A stretch of DNA of 64,000 bases from Streptomyces sp. ISL-10 (GCF_018614575.1 NZ_JAGGOJ010000016.1:1-64000); one strand, 5' to 3'; shown: positions 30,651 through 40,930, counted from the stretch's first letter. The notes: generated by a model from the letters alone, not told the origin. Made by a program: numbers and translations.

Positions 30651-31731
30651 GGGCGCCGGCCGCCAGCCAGGCCGCGGCGAGGAAGGCGTACAGGCCGATC
30701 GCCAGCCACTCGTACGCCACCAGGCCCGTGTGCCCCGCCAGCGTCTGCGCCCCGGTCACACACGTCCCGACCGGGAAGGTGAAGGCCCACCAGCTCATCG
30801 TGAACGGCAGCCCCGCACGGGCGGCGCGCACCACCATCGCACCGGCGAGCGTCAGCCACAGCAGCGCGAAACCCATCACCGGCACGCCGTAGACGACGGC
30901 GAGCGCGCCGAGGCCGTGCGCGTACGGCGCGTCGATCGCGACGGGGGCCACGTCCGCCAGCTTGTTGACGGCGGTCGTCGACTGGCCGAGCGGGCCGAGG
31001 ACGAGGAACAGGGCCGGCGTCAGTGCGAGGGGCAGGGGGCCGTGGTGCACGAGCCGAGCGAAGACGACGGGCAGGATCAGCAGGGTCGCGAGCAGGCTGA
31101 TCCCGAACATCGCGTAACTCGCCAGCAGCAGCGCCTCCCGTCCCTGCCCGGCGGGCAGATGCGGCACCAGCAGCGGGCCGAACGACGCGGAGACCATCGG
31201 CGCGACGACCGGCAGCAGCCACACGGGCGAGGCGGTGCCCGGGGTCACCTTGTGGTGCACGACCATGAGGTACGGCACCGCCACGGCCACCACCAGTCCC
31301 ACGGCGGTGCCCGCCGCGAACAGGACGCCTGCGACGATCACGGCCGGGTGCGCGCCGATCAGGCCCCGTCCCGCGCTCAGCGCGCCCACGCCGACCGCCA
31401 GCAGCGCCATCGACAGGCAGCCGTAGAACGGTGCGACGGCCGGGTCGAGCAGATGGGCGCGCGCCCGGTCGCGGTGGTGGATCCAGTGCGCGGCACGGGC
31501 CGCGAGCAGCACCGACAGGAACACGGCGGACAGGGCCCAGACCGCGGCACAGGCGGTGTGCAGTCCCGGCACACGCGCCGGCAGCGCGTCGCCCGCCGTG
31601 CCGACGATCGCGGTTCCCATCACCGCGGCGTACCAGTTCGGGCCGAGCTCCCGTACGGACGGCAGCCTGACCGCGAGAGAACGGCGGGGACCGCCGAAGA
31701 GGCGGCTGCGGGCCTGGGCGACGGTGACCAT
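30601..31731 (-). CDS. TDT/SLAC1-family membrane transporter
   Basis: A 376-residue, about ten-helix membrane protein of the tellurite-resistance/dicarboxylate transporter family. GPNWYAAVMGTAIVGTAG starts the first helix, a family hallmark. Further helices include FYGCLSMALLAVGVGALS, VWLLPVVAPMVSASFGPLLV and MSWWAFTFPVGTCVTGAQTL. The substrate may be an anion or small dicarboxylate. ATG 31731 has an AAGGTGA ribosome site. It is divergent from a LysR gene only 70 bp away, a classic regulator-target pair. Its 3' end overlaps the metal-receptor gene on the other strand. Confidence 0.9.
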   Translation of the reverse strand: MVTVAQARSRLFGGPRRSLAVRLPSVRELGPNWYAAVMGTAIVGTAGDALPARVPGLHTACAAVWALSAVFLSVLLAARAAHWIHHRDRARAHLLDPAVAPFYGCLSMALLAVGVGALSAGRGLIGAHPAVIVAGVLFAAGTAVGLVVAVAVPYLMVVHHKVTPGTASPVWLLPVVAPMVSASFGPLLVPHLPAGQGREALLLASYAMFGISLLATLLILPVVFARLVHHGPLPLALTPALFLVLGPLGQSTTAVNKLADVAPVAIDAPYAHGLGALAVVYGVPVMGFALLWLTLAGAMVVRAARAGLPFTMSWWAFTFPVGTCVTGAQTLAGHTGLVAYEWLAIGLYAFLAAAWLAAGALTVRGVLRGELLTARR

Positions 31732-31787
31732 GACGTCACCTTCGCGGCCGCGTGGAGCCCCCGCCAGACACCTTGCCCCTATCACCC

Positions 31788-31804
31788 CATAAGCTGGTCT
31801 TATG
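31788..31804. promoter_or_regulatory. Palindrome over the LysR start, probable autoregulatory operator
   Basis: CATAAG-N5-CTTATG is a perfect 6-bp dyad that includes the LysR ATG itself (31802-31804). TAAGCT within it (31790-31795) is a leaderless-type -10, 6 nt before ATG. A LysR-type T-N11-A box fits here. Binding would block the LysR start and could also control the divergent transporter. Confidence 0.5.
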
Positions 31805-32728
31805 AGTGACGAGGAACGTGTGCCGCTCGCCCATCGCGTGCCCGATCTGGGAGCGCTCGAACTCCTGCTTGCCGTCGCCCGGCACGGGAGCCTGGGGCGG
31901 GCCGCCCGAGAGCTCGGCATCACCCAGCCCGCGGCCAGCAGCCGTGTCCGTTCCATGGAGCGCCAGCTGGGCGTGGCCCTCGTCGACCGCTCCCCGCGCG
32001 GATCCAAGCTCACCGAGGCCGGGGCGCTCGTCACCGACTGGGCGCGGCGGGTCGTGGAGGCGGCCGAGGCGTTCGACGCGGGGGCACAGGCGCTGCGCGG
32101 TCGTCGTGACTCCCGGCTGAGAGTTGCCGCCAGCATGACGATCGCCGAATACCTGCTGCCGGGCTGGCTGATCGCCCTGCGCGCCGATCGCCCCGGCACG
32201 GCCGTCTCGCTGCTCGCCGGGAACTCGGCGGCGGTCGCGGACCGGCTGCTCGCGGGGGAGGCGGACCTGGGCTTCGTTGAGGGACTGGCCGTCCCGGAGG
32301 GGCTGGACGGGGCGGTCATCGGTCACGACCGCCTGTTCGTGGTCGCCGCTCCCGCCCACGCGTGGGCGCGCCGCCGCCGGGCCCCGCTCACTCCCGCCGA
32401 ACTGGCCGCGTCCCCGCTCGTCCTGCGCGAACGCGGCTCCGGTACACGGCAGGTGCTCGATTCGGCGCTGTCCCGCTACGGCGGCCTGGCCGATCCGCTG
32501 CTGGAGCTGGCCTCGACGACGGCGGTGAAGGCGGCGGCGGTCAGCGGGGCGGGTCCGGCGGTCCTGAGCGAACTGGCGGTGACCGAGGAACTGGCGTCGC
32601 ACCGACTGGTCCGCATCCCGGTGGAGGGCGTCCGCCTGGACCGCGACCTGCGCGCGGTCTGGCCCCACGGGCAACGCCCGGCTGGCCCGGCCCGCGATCT
32701 GCTGTCGTTGACGCGAGCGTCGCGGTAG
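31802..32728 (+). CDS. LysR-family transcriptional regulator
   Basis: A 308-residue LysR regulator. The winged helix-turn-helix is LELLLAVARHGSLGRAARELGITQPAASSRVRSMERQLG (in parts; residues 20-60). The effector-binding domain (about 95-300) has LLAGEADLGFVEGLAVPEGL and RERGSGTRQVLDSAL. ATG 31802 lies within a palindrome and just after a TAAGCT box. It is divergent from the TDT transporter, its likely target. The inducer cannot be named. Confidence 0.92.
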   Translation: MSDEERVPLAHRVPDLGALELLLAVARHGSLGRAARELGITQPAASSRVRSMERQLGVALVDRSPRGSKLTEAGALVTDWARRVVEAAEAFDAGAQALRGRRDSRLRVAASMTIAEYLLPGWLIALRADRPGTAVSLLAGNSAAVADRLLAGEADLGFVEGLAVPEGLDGAVIGHDRLFVVAAPAHAWARRRRAPLTPAELAASPLVLRERGSGTRQVLDSALSRYGGLADPLLELASTTAVKAAAVSGAGPAVLSELAVTEELASHRLVRIPVEGVRLDRDLRAVWPHGQRPAGPARDLLSLTRASR

Positions 32729-32858
32729 GGCGGGCGGCGCTGAGCTTTTCCCGCCCCGCCCCTTTGCGAACCTGGGGCAAGCACGCCCCAGTCCCCGTAC
32801 GGCCCGGCGGCCGTGTCCTCGTACGCCGGACCCGGGCTGCGAAGCGGCCCCGACCGCG

Positions 32859-33557
32859 CTACCCCGCCGCCGCCCCCACCAGCCCCGCCATCACCCGCAC
32901 GTCCGTGCCCATCTCCGGGTGCCACTGCACACCCAGCACCCACCCCTCACCCGGCCTCTCCACCGCCTCCACCGTGCCGTCCTCCGCGTACGCGCACGGG
33001 ACGAGGCCCTCGCCAAGACGGTCCACTGCCTGGTGGTGGTACGTCGGGACCGCTGACTCCTCCGGCACGATCTCCGCGTACAGCGTTCCGGGCACCGGCT
33101 TCACCGCGTGCTCGCCGAACACGCCCACCGCGCCGCCCGCCCCGGTGTGGCCGTCCAGGTGCTGGACCAGCGTCCCGCCGAGTGCCACGTTCAGCAGCTG
33201 CATGCCGCGGCAGATGCCCAGTAGTGGTGTCCCGGCCGCCAGCGCCGCCCGGATCAGGGCCAGTTCCCACGTGTCGCGCTCGGGGGCCGGCGGTCCCGTG
33301 CGGGGCGAGCGATCGGCGCCGTACCGCTCCGGGGCGACATCCGGGCCGCCCGCGACGACAAGGCCGTCGAGGCGGGCGACGACCGACCCGGCGGCCGCCG
33401 GGTCGTCCGGGGGCAGCATCGCGGCGAGGCCGCCGGCCGCCTGGACCAGCCGTGGATAGGCGGCCGGCAGCAGCGCGGCCGGCAGGTCCCACACCCCCCA
33501 CCGCGCGGACGTCTCCAGGTAGGTGCTGACGCCGATGAGCGGCTTGGACACGTGCAC
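32859..33557 (-). CDS. Class I glutamine-amidotransferase-like gamma-glutamyl hydrolase (PuuD-like)
   Basis: A 232-residue peptidase C26-type enzyme that cleaves gamma-glutamyl amides. The catalytic triad is visible: Cys in GICRGMQLLNVALGG, and His and Glu in GVQWHPEM. SKPLIGVSTYLET starts the fold. GTG 33557 is favoured by the GGAAGTG ribosome site; GTG 33566 overlaps the permease stop and is an alternative. It directly follows the amino-acid/amine permease. With the nearby GlnA-like ligase and aldehyde dehydrogenase it would complete a gamma-glutamylated amine degradation route, like PuuD in E. coli putrescine use. Confidence 0.9.
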   Translation of the reverse strand: MHVSKPLIGVSTYLETSARWGVWDLPAALLPAAYPRLVQAAGGLAAMLPPDDPAAAGSVVARLDGLVVAGGPDVAPERYGADRSPRTGPPAPERDTWELALIRAALAAGTPLLGICRGMQLLNVALGGTLVQHLDGHTGAGGAVGVFGEHAVKPVPGTLYAEIVPEESAVPTYHHQAVDRLGEGLVPCAYAEDGTVEAVERPGEGWVLGVQWHPEMGTDVRVMAGLVGAAAG

Positions 33558-33562
33558 GTCGT

Positions 33563-35029
<1,467 letters not shown>

Positions 35030-35120
35030 GGGTCGCTCCTGGCTCAGGTGCTCAGGTCAAAGGTTTGTGCGGACACCTTTGCGGCACTGGGGCGGCAGCG
35101 CAAGCCCTCTGTGCAAAGCC

Positions 35121-35256
35121 GGGGGTCACGGTTCGGCCCTGCGGTTGCGCAACCGGGGGTCGCTTACCGGCCCCGCCGCCGCGCACCCGGGGGTCGCTTA
35201 CCGGCCCCGCCGCCGCGCAACCGGGGGTCGCGTACCGGTGCCGCCGCCGCGCTCGA
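35121..35256. repeat. Four tandem copies of a 34-bp GC-rich unit
   Basis: Copies start at 35121, 35155, 35189 and 35223, each beginning GGGGGTC. The middle copies share GGGGGTCGCTTACCGGCCCC followed by GCCGCCGCGCA. Copy 1 is most divergent. The array lies between the gntR stop and the permease start, just upstream of the permease. Confidence 0.85.
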
Positions 35257-35303
35257 CCGGCGTTGCGGACCGGCCGTCCGTCGCCCCCGATCGCCGTCCC
35301 CCA

Positions 35304-36044
35304 TCAGGGCAGGAAGCCGCGCAGCAGCGCCGCCGTCCCCTCGCAGTGCTCCCGCATCACCTCGCGCGCCGCATCCGCGTCGCCGTCCAGGACCGCCTCG
35401 ACGAGCGCGGCGTGCTGGTGCTGCGAGTGCTCCAGATTCCGCACGAGCAGCGGGATGCAGTCGAGCAGATCGTTCAGCCTGGCCCGGACCGCGGCGTACT
35501 GGGCGGTCAGCGTCGGCGAGCCCGACAGCTCGGCCAGGGTCAGATGCAGCAACGTGTCCTGCCTGCGGTACTCGGACAGCGGGGCGTCGTGCGTCGCCGC
35601 CAGCGCCGTGCGCAGCCGCTCGGCGCCCTCGTCGGTCAGCCCGTGCGCCGCGCAGAGCCCGGCCGCGCCCACTTCGAGCACCTCGCGGAAACGCAGGGTG
35701 TCGTCCACGTCCACGCCCGCCAGCCGCCGGCGCAGCTCGTCCTCGCCGTGGGTGTCCGGCCGGTGCAGCACAAACGTTCCGCCGTAGCGGCCGCGCCTGC
35801 TCTCCACCAGGCCCTGGTCCGTCAGCACCTTGAGCACCTCGCGCAGCGTGACCCGGCTGATCCCCATCCGCTCGGCCAGCTCCCGCTCGGCGGGCAGCCG
35901 CTCGCCGCCGGGGACCAGCCCGAGCCGCAGCAGCTGGAGGATCTGCTCCAGGGCCTCTTCGAAGCCGTTGCCCGCGCGCACGGGGCGCAGCACGGGGGTG
36001 AGCCGGTCGCTCGGCCCGCCCGTCTTCGCGTCTGTCTTCGCCAC
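35304..36044 (-). CDS. GntR/FadR-family transcriptional regulator
   Basis: A 246-residue FadR-subfamily regulator. The winged helix-turn-helix is RLPAERELAERMGISRVTLR plus EVLKVLTDQGLVESRRGRYGG (residues about 45-95). The C-terminal all-helical FCD ligand domain (about 110-240) includes LRFREVLEVGAAGLCAAHG and LLHLTLAELSGSPTLTAQY. GTG 36044 has an AAGGGG ribosome site; TTG 36065 is an alternative. It is divergent from the GlnA-like gene and upstream of the permease gene, so it probably controls the whole amine island. A loose GGT-N9-ACC dyad lies at 36070-36084. Confidence 0.9.
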   Translation of the reverse strand: MAKTDAKTGGPSDRLTPVLRPVRAGNGFEEALEQILQLLRLGLVPGGERLPAERELAERMGISRVTLREVLKVLTDQGLVESRRGRYGGTFVLHRPDTHGEDELRRRLAGVDVDDTLRFREVLEVGAAGLCAAHGLTDEGAERLRTALAATHDAPLSEYRRQDTLLHLTLAELSGSPTLTAQYAAVRARLNDLLDCIPLLVRNLEHSQHQHAALVEAVLDGDADAAREVMREHCEGTAALLRGFLP

Positions 36045-36122
36045 CTCGCCGTTTCCCCTTCCCAAGCAATGGTCTTCAGCAATACCTTATGACTCCCGGC
36101 TGATCCAAGGAGGCGTAACCCC

Positions 36123-37487
36123 GTGGCAGACCGCACACCACCGCTGGCACTCGAGGAGCTGCGCGCCCTCGTCGCGAGCGGCGAGATCGACACAGTCGTC
36201 CTGGCCTTCCCCGATATGCAGGGACGGTTGCAGGGCAAGCGGTTCGCCGCACCCTTCTTCCTCGACGAGGTCGTCGAACACGGCACGGAGGGCTGCAACT
36301 ACCTCCTCGCCGTCGACACCGAGATGAACACCGTCGACGGCTACGAGATGTCCTCCTGGGAGCGGGGGTACGGCGACTTCGCCATGCACCCCGATCTCAC
36401 CACGCTGCGCCGTGTCCCGTGGAACGAGGGCACCGCACTGCTCGTCGCCGACCTCGCCTGGAACGACGGATCGCCCGTCGTCGCCGCGCCTCGCCAGATC
36501 CTCCGCCGGCAGCTGGAGCGCCTGGCCGAGTACGGCTACACCGCGCACGTGGGCACGGAGCTGGAGTTCATCGTCTTCAAGGACACGTACGAACAGGCCT
36601 GGGACCGCGGCTACCACGGCCTCACCCCGGCCAACCAGTACAACATCGACTACTCCGTCCTCGGCACCGGTCGCATCGAGCCGCTGCTGCGCCGCATCCG
36701 CAACGAGATGGCGGCGGCCGGACTGACCGTGGAGTCGGCCAAGGGGGAGTGCAACCCCGGCCAGCACGAGATCGCCTTCAAGTACGACGAGGCGCTGGTC
36801 ACCTGCGACCAGCACGCCGTCTACAAGACGGGCGCCAAGGAGATCGCCGCGCAGGAGGGCGTCTCGCTCACCTTCATGGCCAAGTACAACGAGCGCGAGG
36901 GCAACTCCTGCCACATCCACCTCTCGCTGCAGGACGCCCACGGCACCAACGTCATGGCGGGCGACGGTCCCGGCGGCATGTCGCCGGTGATGCGCCACTT
37001 CCTCGCCGGCCAGCTCGCCGCCCTGCGCGACTTCTCCCTGCTGTACGCGCCGAACATCAACTCCTACAAGCGCTTCCAGCCCGGCTCGTTCGCCCCGACA
37101 GCGGTCGCCTGGGGCTACGACAACCGCACCTGCGCGCTCCGCGTCGTCGGCCACGGCCGCTCGATGCGCTTCGAGAACCGGCTGCCCGGCGGCGACGTCA
37201 ATCCGCATCTCGCCGTCGCCGGTCTCGTCGCCGCCGGTCTCCACGGCATCGAGCAGCAGCTCGAACTGCCCGAAGCCTGCGCGGGCAACGCCTACAGCGC
37301 CGACTACGAACACGTCCCGACCACCCTGCGCGAGGCCGCCGAGCTGTGGGAGAACAGCCCCGTCGCCAAGGCCGCCTTCGGCGACGAAGTCGTCGCCCAC
37401 TACCGGAACATGGCACGCGTCGAGCTCGAAGCCTTCGACGCGGCGGTCACCGACTGGGAGCTCCGCCGCTCCTTCGAACGCATGTGA
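36123..37487 (+). CDS. Glutamine-synthetase-like gamma-glutamyl-amine ligase (GlnA4-type)
   Basis: A 454-residue glutamine synthetase relative that most likely attaches glutamate to an amine rather than ammonia. Family motifs include FPDMQGRLQGKRFAAPFFL at the start, GTELEFIVFKDTY (first metal Glu), ESAKGECNPGQHEIAF, and ENRLPGGDVNPHLAVAGLVA. It lacks the adenylylation-loop features of GlnA. Context of permease, aldehyde dehydrogenase and gamma-glutamyl hydrolase matches the GlnA3/GlnA4 systems described in Streptomyces coelicolor, where GlnA4 makes gamma-glutamylethanolamide. GTG 36123 follows AAGGAGG. Ethanolamine versus polyamine specificity cannot be read from the sequence. Confidence 0.88.
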   Translation: MADRTPPLALEELRALVASGEIDTVVLAFPDMQGRLQGKRFAAPFFLDEVVEHGTEGCNYLLAVDTEMNTVDGYEMSSWERGYGDFAMHPDLTTLRRVPWNEGTALLVADLAWNDGSPVVAAPRQILRRQLERLAEYGYTAHVGTELEFIVFKDTYEQAWDRGYHGLTPANQYNIDYSVLGTGRIEPLLRRIRNEMAAAGLTVESAKGECNPGQHEIAFKYDEALVTCDQHAVYKTGAKEIAAQEGVSLTFMAKYNEREGNSCHIHLSLQDAHGTNVMAGDGPGGMSPVMRHFLAGQLAALRDFSLLYAPNINSYKRFQPGSFAPTAVAWGYDNRTCALRVVGHGRSMRFENRLPGGDVNPHLAVAGLVAAGLHGIEQQLELPEACAGNAYSADYEHVPTTLREAAELWENSPVAKAAFGDEVVAHYRNMARVELEAFDAAVTDWELRRSFERM

Positions 37488-37495
37488 GGCCTTCC

Positions 37496-38860
37496 TTGAC
37501 CGTCGAGCACCACGTACTGAACCCCGCCACCGAAGAGCTCGTGCGCAGCGTCCCGGCGACCACGCCCGCCGAGGTCGACGCCGCCGTCGGCCGCGCCGCC
37601 GCGGCCCAGCGGAAGTGGGCGGCGGCCGCCCCCGCCGACCGGGCCCGGCTGCTGCGGCGCTTCGCCGTGGTCGTCGACGACCACGTCGAGGAGCTGGCCC
37701 GCCTCGAAGTCCTGGAAGCCGGGCACACCATCGGCAACGCCCGCTGGGAGGCGGGCAACGCCCGCGACCTCCTCGACTACGCGGCCGGGGGAGTGGAGCG
37801 CCTGAACGGCCGCCAGATCCCCGTGCCCGGCGGCCTCGACATCACCGTCCTCGAACCGCTGGGAGTCGTCGGCGTCATCGCGCCGTGGAACTTCCCCCTG
37901 CCGATCGCCGCCTGGGGCACCGCCCCCGCGCTCGCCGCCGGCAACGCGGTGCTGCTCAAGCCCGCCGAGACCACCCCGCTCACCGCGCTGCGGCTGGCCG
38001 AACTCGCGCTCGTCGCGGGCCTTCCCGAGCATCTGTTCCAGGTACTGCCGGGAGCCGGTGACGTCGCTGGCAACGCACTGGTCGAGCACCCGGGCGTCGC
38101 CAAGATCGTCTTCACCGGATCCACCCGGGTCGGCAAGCAGATCATGGCCAAGTGCGCGGACCGCGTGAAGCGGGTCACGCTCGAACTCGGCGGCAAGAGC
38201 CCGAACATCGTCTTCGCCGACAGCGACCTCGACGCCGCGGTGGCCGCCACCCCGATGTCCTTCCTCGACAACTCCGGCCAGGACTGCTGCGCCCGCACCC
38301 GCATCCTGGTGCAGCGCTCGGTGTACGACCGCTTCCTCGACCTGCTCGCCCCCGCGATCGAAGCCGTCGTCGTGGGCGACCCGGCGGACGAGAAGACCCA
38401 GATGGGGCCCCTGATCTCCGGTACCCAGCTGGACCGGGTGCGGTCGTACGTCCCCGACGACGTGAAGGCGATCCGCGGCACGGCCCCCGAGGGGCCCGGC
38501 TTCTGGTTCCCGCCGACGGTCCTCACCGACATCCCGCCCGACGCGCCCGCCGCCCGGGAAGAAGTCTTCGGACCCGTGGCCGTCGTGCTCCCGTTCGAGG
38601 ACGAGGAGGACGCCGTACGGCTCGCCAACGCCACCGAGTACGGACTGTCCGGCTCGATCTGGACCCGTGACGTGGGCCGCGCACTGCGCGTCTCGCGAGC
38701 GGTCCAGGCAGGCAACCTGTCCGTCAACTCCCACTCCAGCGTCCGCTACTGGACCCCGTTCGGGGGCTACAAGCAGTCCGGCCTCGGCCGCGAACTCGGC
38801 CCCGACGCCCTCGCCGCTTTCACCGAGACCAAGAACGTCTTCATCAGCACGGAGGCCTGA
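37496..38860 (+). CDS. Aldehyde dehydrogenase
   Basis: A 454-residue NAD(P)-dependent aldehyde dehydrogenase. Catalytic residues are Glu in VTLELGGKSPNIVF and Cys in NSGQDCCARTRI. Cofactor-binding APWNFPLPIAAWG and FTGSTRVGKQI are present. The C-terminal FGGYKQSGLGRELG is the family tail. TTG 37496 is the best start, 8 nt after the ligase gene stop. It probably oxidises the gamma-glutamyl aldehyde made from the glutamylated amine. The protein is slightly shorter than the usual 470-490. Confidence 0.92.
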   Translation: MTVEHHVLNPATEELVRSVPATTPAEVDAAVGRAAAAQRKWAAAAPADRARLLRRFAVVVDDHVEELARLEVLEAGHTIGNARWEAGNARDLLDYAAGGVERLNGRQIPVPGGLDITVLEPLGVVGVIAPWNFPLPIAAWGTAPALAAGNAVLLKPAETTPLTALRLAELALVAGLPEHLFQVLPGAGDVAGNALVEHPGVAKIVFTGSTRVGKQIMAKCADRVKRVTLELGGKSPNIVFADSDLDAAVAATPMSFLDNSGQDCCARTRILVQRSVYDRFLDLLAPAIEAVVVGDPADEKTQMGPLISGTQLDRVRSYVPDDVKAIRGTAPEGPGFWFPPTVLTDIPPDAPAAREEVFGPVAVVLPFEDEEDAVRLANATEYGLSGSIWTRDVGRALRVSRAVQAGNLSVNSHSSVRYWTPFGGYKQSGLGRELGPDALAAFTETKNVFISTEA

Positions 38861-38866
38861 GCACCC

Positions 38867-39652
38867 ATGACCGTTGACACCCCCATCTGCCGCCGCCTCG
38901 TGGGCCGCACCGCAGTCATCACCGGCGCCGGCAGCGGCATCGGCCTCGCCGCCGCGCGCCGGCTGGCCGCCGAGGGCGCGAACGTGGTCTGCGGCGACAT
39001 CGACGAGACCGCCGGCAAGGCGGCGGCCGACGAGGTCGCCGGGACGTTCGTACGCGTCGACGTCACCGACGCCGAGCAGGTCGAGGCGCTGTTCAAGACG
39101 GCGTACGACACCTACGGCAGCGTCGACATCGCGTTCAACAACGCGGGCATCTCGCCGCCCGACGACGACTCGATCCTCGAGACCGGCCTGGAGGCGTGGA
39201 AGCGCGTGCAGGAGGTCAACCTGACGTCGGTCTACCTCTGCTGCAAGGCGGCCATCCCCTACATGCGGCAGCAGGGGAAGGGCTCGATCATCAACACCGC
39301 CTCCTTCGTGGCGCGCATGGGCGCCGCGACCTCGCAGATCTCGTACACCGCCTCCAAGGGCGGCGTGCTGGCGATGTCTCGCGAGCTGGGCGTGCAGTTC
39401 GCCCGCGAGGGCATCCGTGTGAACGCGCTGTGCCCCGGACCGGTCAACACCCCGCTGCTCCAGGAGCTGTTCGCCAAGGACCCGGAGCGGGCGGCCCGCC
39501 GCCTCGTGCACATCCCGGTCGGGCGCTTCGCGGAGGCCGAGGAGATCGCTGCCGCGGTCGCGTTCCTCGCCAGCGACGACTCGTCGTTCGTCAACGCCAC
39601 CGACTTCCTGGTCGACGGCGGCATCTCCGGGGCGTACGTCACCCCTGTGTAG
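38867..39652 (+). CDS. Short-chain dehydrogenase/reductase
   Basis: A 261-residue classical SDR. The Rossmann motif is TGAGSGIG (from about residue 19), followed by NNAG, and the catalytic triad is Ser in NTASFVARMG, Tyr in YTASKGG and Lys two to four residues on. CPGPVNTPLLQELF and VDGGISGAYV close the fold. ATG 38867 follows a GGAGG site in the end of the aldehyde dehydrogenase gene. As the last gene of the ligase operon it may oxidise an alcohol group of the pathway intermediate, which would fit gamma-glutamylethanolamide; this is inference. Confidence 0.92.
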   Translation: MTVDTPICRRLVGRTAVITGAGSGIGLAAARRLAAEGANVVCGDIDETAGKAAADEVAGTFVRVDVTDAEQVEALFKTAYDTYGSVDIAFNNAGISPPDDDSILETGLEAWKRVQEVNLTSVYLCCKAAIPYMRQQGKGSIINTASFVARMGAATSQISYTASKGGVLAMSRELGVQFAREGIRVNALCPGPVNTPLLQELFAKDPERAARRLVHIPVGRFAEAEEIAAAVAFLASDDSSFVNATDFLVDGGISGAYVTPV

Positions 39653-39654
39653 CC

Positions 39655-39677
39655 CTGTTGGTGGCCCCGCATAGGGT
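39655..39677 (+). promoter_or_regulatory. -10 box with a weak PafBC-like -35 upstream of the DUF2510 gene
   Basis: CTGTTGGTG (39655-39663), exactly 8 nt, TAGGGT (39672-39677), then 6 nt to ATG 39684. The -35 element matches TTGTCRGTG at 7 of 9 positions but lacks the core C. The -10 and leaderless geometry are good; PafBC control is doubtful. Confidence 0.38.
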
Positions 39678-39683
39678 GTCCGG

Positions 39684-40742
39684 ATGAGCATGACGACCCC
39701 TCCCCCTACGCCTGGCGGCGCGGGGGGACCCCCAGGCTGGTATCCGGACCCGCAGGCGCCCGGCACCGAACGGTGGTGGGACGGCTCGGCCTGGTCCGCG
39801 CACTCGCGCGCGGCCCAGGCACCCTGGGACACCGCGGCGTCGCAGCCGTACGGGCCGGCGCCGTCGGCGTACGGTCCCGGTCCTGGCCCCGGGCAGGGCG
39901 CCGGGGTCGCCTCCGCGCCGTCCGGCGGGTTCGGGCCGCACACCGGGCCCATGCAGCACCCCGCGACCGGCGGCCCGGGCGGGGGCAGGCGCCCCGTCGT
40001 CGCGCTGGCCGCCGCCGGTGCCGTGCTCGTCGCAGCTGTGGCCACCGCGGCCGTACTGCTCGGCAACGACGACGACCCGGGCACGCCCGGGGCGGCGGCC
40101 ACGTCCGCCACCTCCGCTCCGGTGACGTCCGGCCCCGAGCAGAGCGCATCGCCCACCGCCACCGCCGACGAGTCCGGGGAGCTCGTCGACCAGCTCAACG
40201 GCATCACCATGCCCATCCCGGAGGGCTGGGAGAAATCCAGCGGCGTTCTCGGCTCCGGCACGACGATGTACACCGACGTCACCTACGACTGTCCCGGCGG
40301 CGGTTCCTCGATCTGTCGCCACGGCCGGGTGACCTCCATGACGGCGACCCCGTCCGGCGGTGCGAGCACACCGAAGGCCGTGGCCGAGCAGGACGTCGAG
40401 AAGGCGGCCGAGGAGGCGTACGACGAGGACGCGCTCGGCACCCGCATCCACGACGGCATCACGTCGCACACCGTCGTGAAGTCGCAGAACTTCGCCGTCG
40501 CCGGACGCTCCGGATACCTGGTCCGCTGGCGCGTCGTCACCGGGGCGGGCCCCGGCGGCTATGTGCAGTCGCTCGTCTTTCCGTCCCACATCGGGACCGA
40601 GGCACTGGTGGTCGTGCGCTTCGCCTTCGACGCCGGACCGGAAGGCCCCCCGCTCGCCGACATGGACAGGATCGCGTCCAGCATCCGCCCGATCGGCGAC
40701 GCCACCAGCGGCGGCGTCGGCAGCAGCATCGGGCCCGGCTGA
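39684..40742 (+). CDS. DUF2510 single-pass membrane protein
   Basis: A 352-residue protein. The DUF2510 motif is GWYPDPQAPGTERWWDG (residues about 17-34), then a Pro/Gly-rich cytosolic linker. One transmembrane helix (VVALAAAGAVLVAAVATAAVLL, in parts; about 106-128) follows, and an extracytoplasmic domain of about 200 residues. That domain contains WEKSSG and paired cysteines (DCPGGGSSICRHG). Function is unknown; DUF2510 commonly marks actinobacterial membrane proteins. ATG 39684 lies 6 nt past a TAGGGT box; ATG 39690 is possible. Confidence 0.85.
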   Translation: MSMTTPPPTPGGAGGPPGWYPDPQAPGTERWWDGSAWSAHSRAAQAPWDTAASQPYGPAPSAYGPGPGPGQGAGVASAPSGGFGPHTGPMQHPATGGPGGGRRPVVALAAAGAVLVAAVATAAVLLGNDDDPGTPGAAATSATSAPVTSGPEQSASPTATADESGELVDQLNGITMPIPEGWEKSSGVLGSGTTMYTDVTYDCPGGGSSICRHGRVTSMTATPSGGASTPKAVAEQDVEKAAEEAYDEDALGTRIHDGITSHTVVKSQNFAVAGRSGYLVRWRVVTGAGPGGYVQSLVFPSHIGTEALVVVRFAFDAGPEGPPLADMDRIASSIRPIGDATSGGVGSSIGPG

Positions 40743-40888
40743 CACCACGTCACCGTGGGCCCGGGGCGACGCAGTCGCTGTGGCCGGGGTCGACGCACGT
40801 CGCCGTGGCCGGGGTGATCCGAGCTCGTGGCCCGGAGACCCGAGCTCTTGATCAGGATGACCCGAGCCCGTGGTCCGGGGCTCCTGCC
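40743..40888. repeat. Degenerate GC-rich repeats after the DUF2510 gene
   Basis: No gene is supported here. Loose repeats of GTGGCCGGGGT-type units with GACGCA spacers recur three or four times, about 28-30 bp apart. The stretch continues into the 7-bp array at 40889. Confidence 0.45.
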
Positions 40889-40930
40889 GGACCACGGACC
40901 ACGGACCGCGGACCGCGGACCGCGGACGGC
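40889..40930. repeat. Six tandem 7-bp repeats
   Basis: GGACCAC twice, GGACCGC three times, then GGACGGC, in perfect 7-bp register. It lies between the DUF2510 gene and a strong terminator. Confidence 0.9.

Noticed and set aside
36070..36084. GGT-N9-ACC dyad before the GlnA-like gene as a GntR operator
   Set aside because: Arms of three bases only, and no second copy; mentioned in the GntR entry but not listed as a site.
37400..40282. A 960-codon minus-strand frame opposite the amine operon
   Set aside because: Shadow frame over three recognised genes; no ribosome site and no motif.
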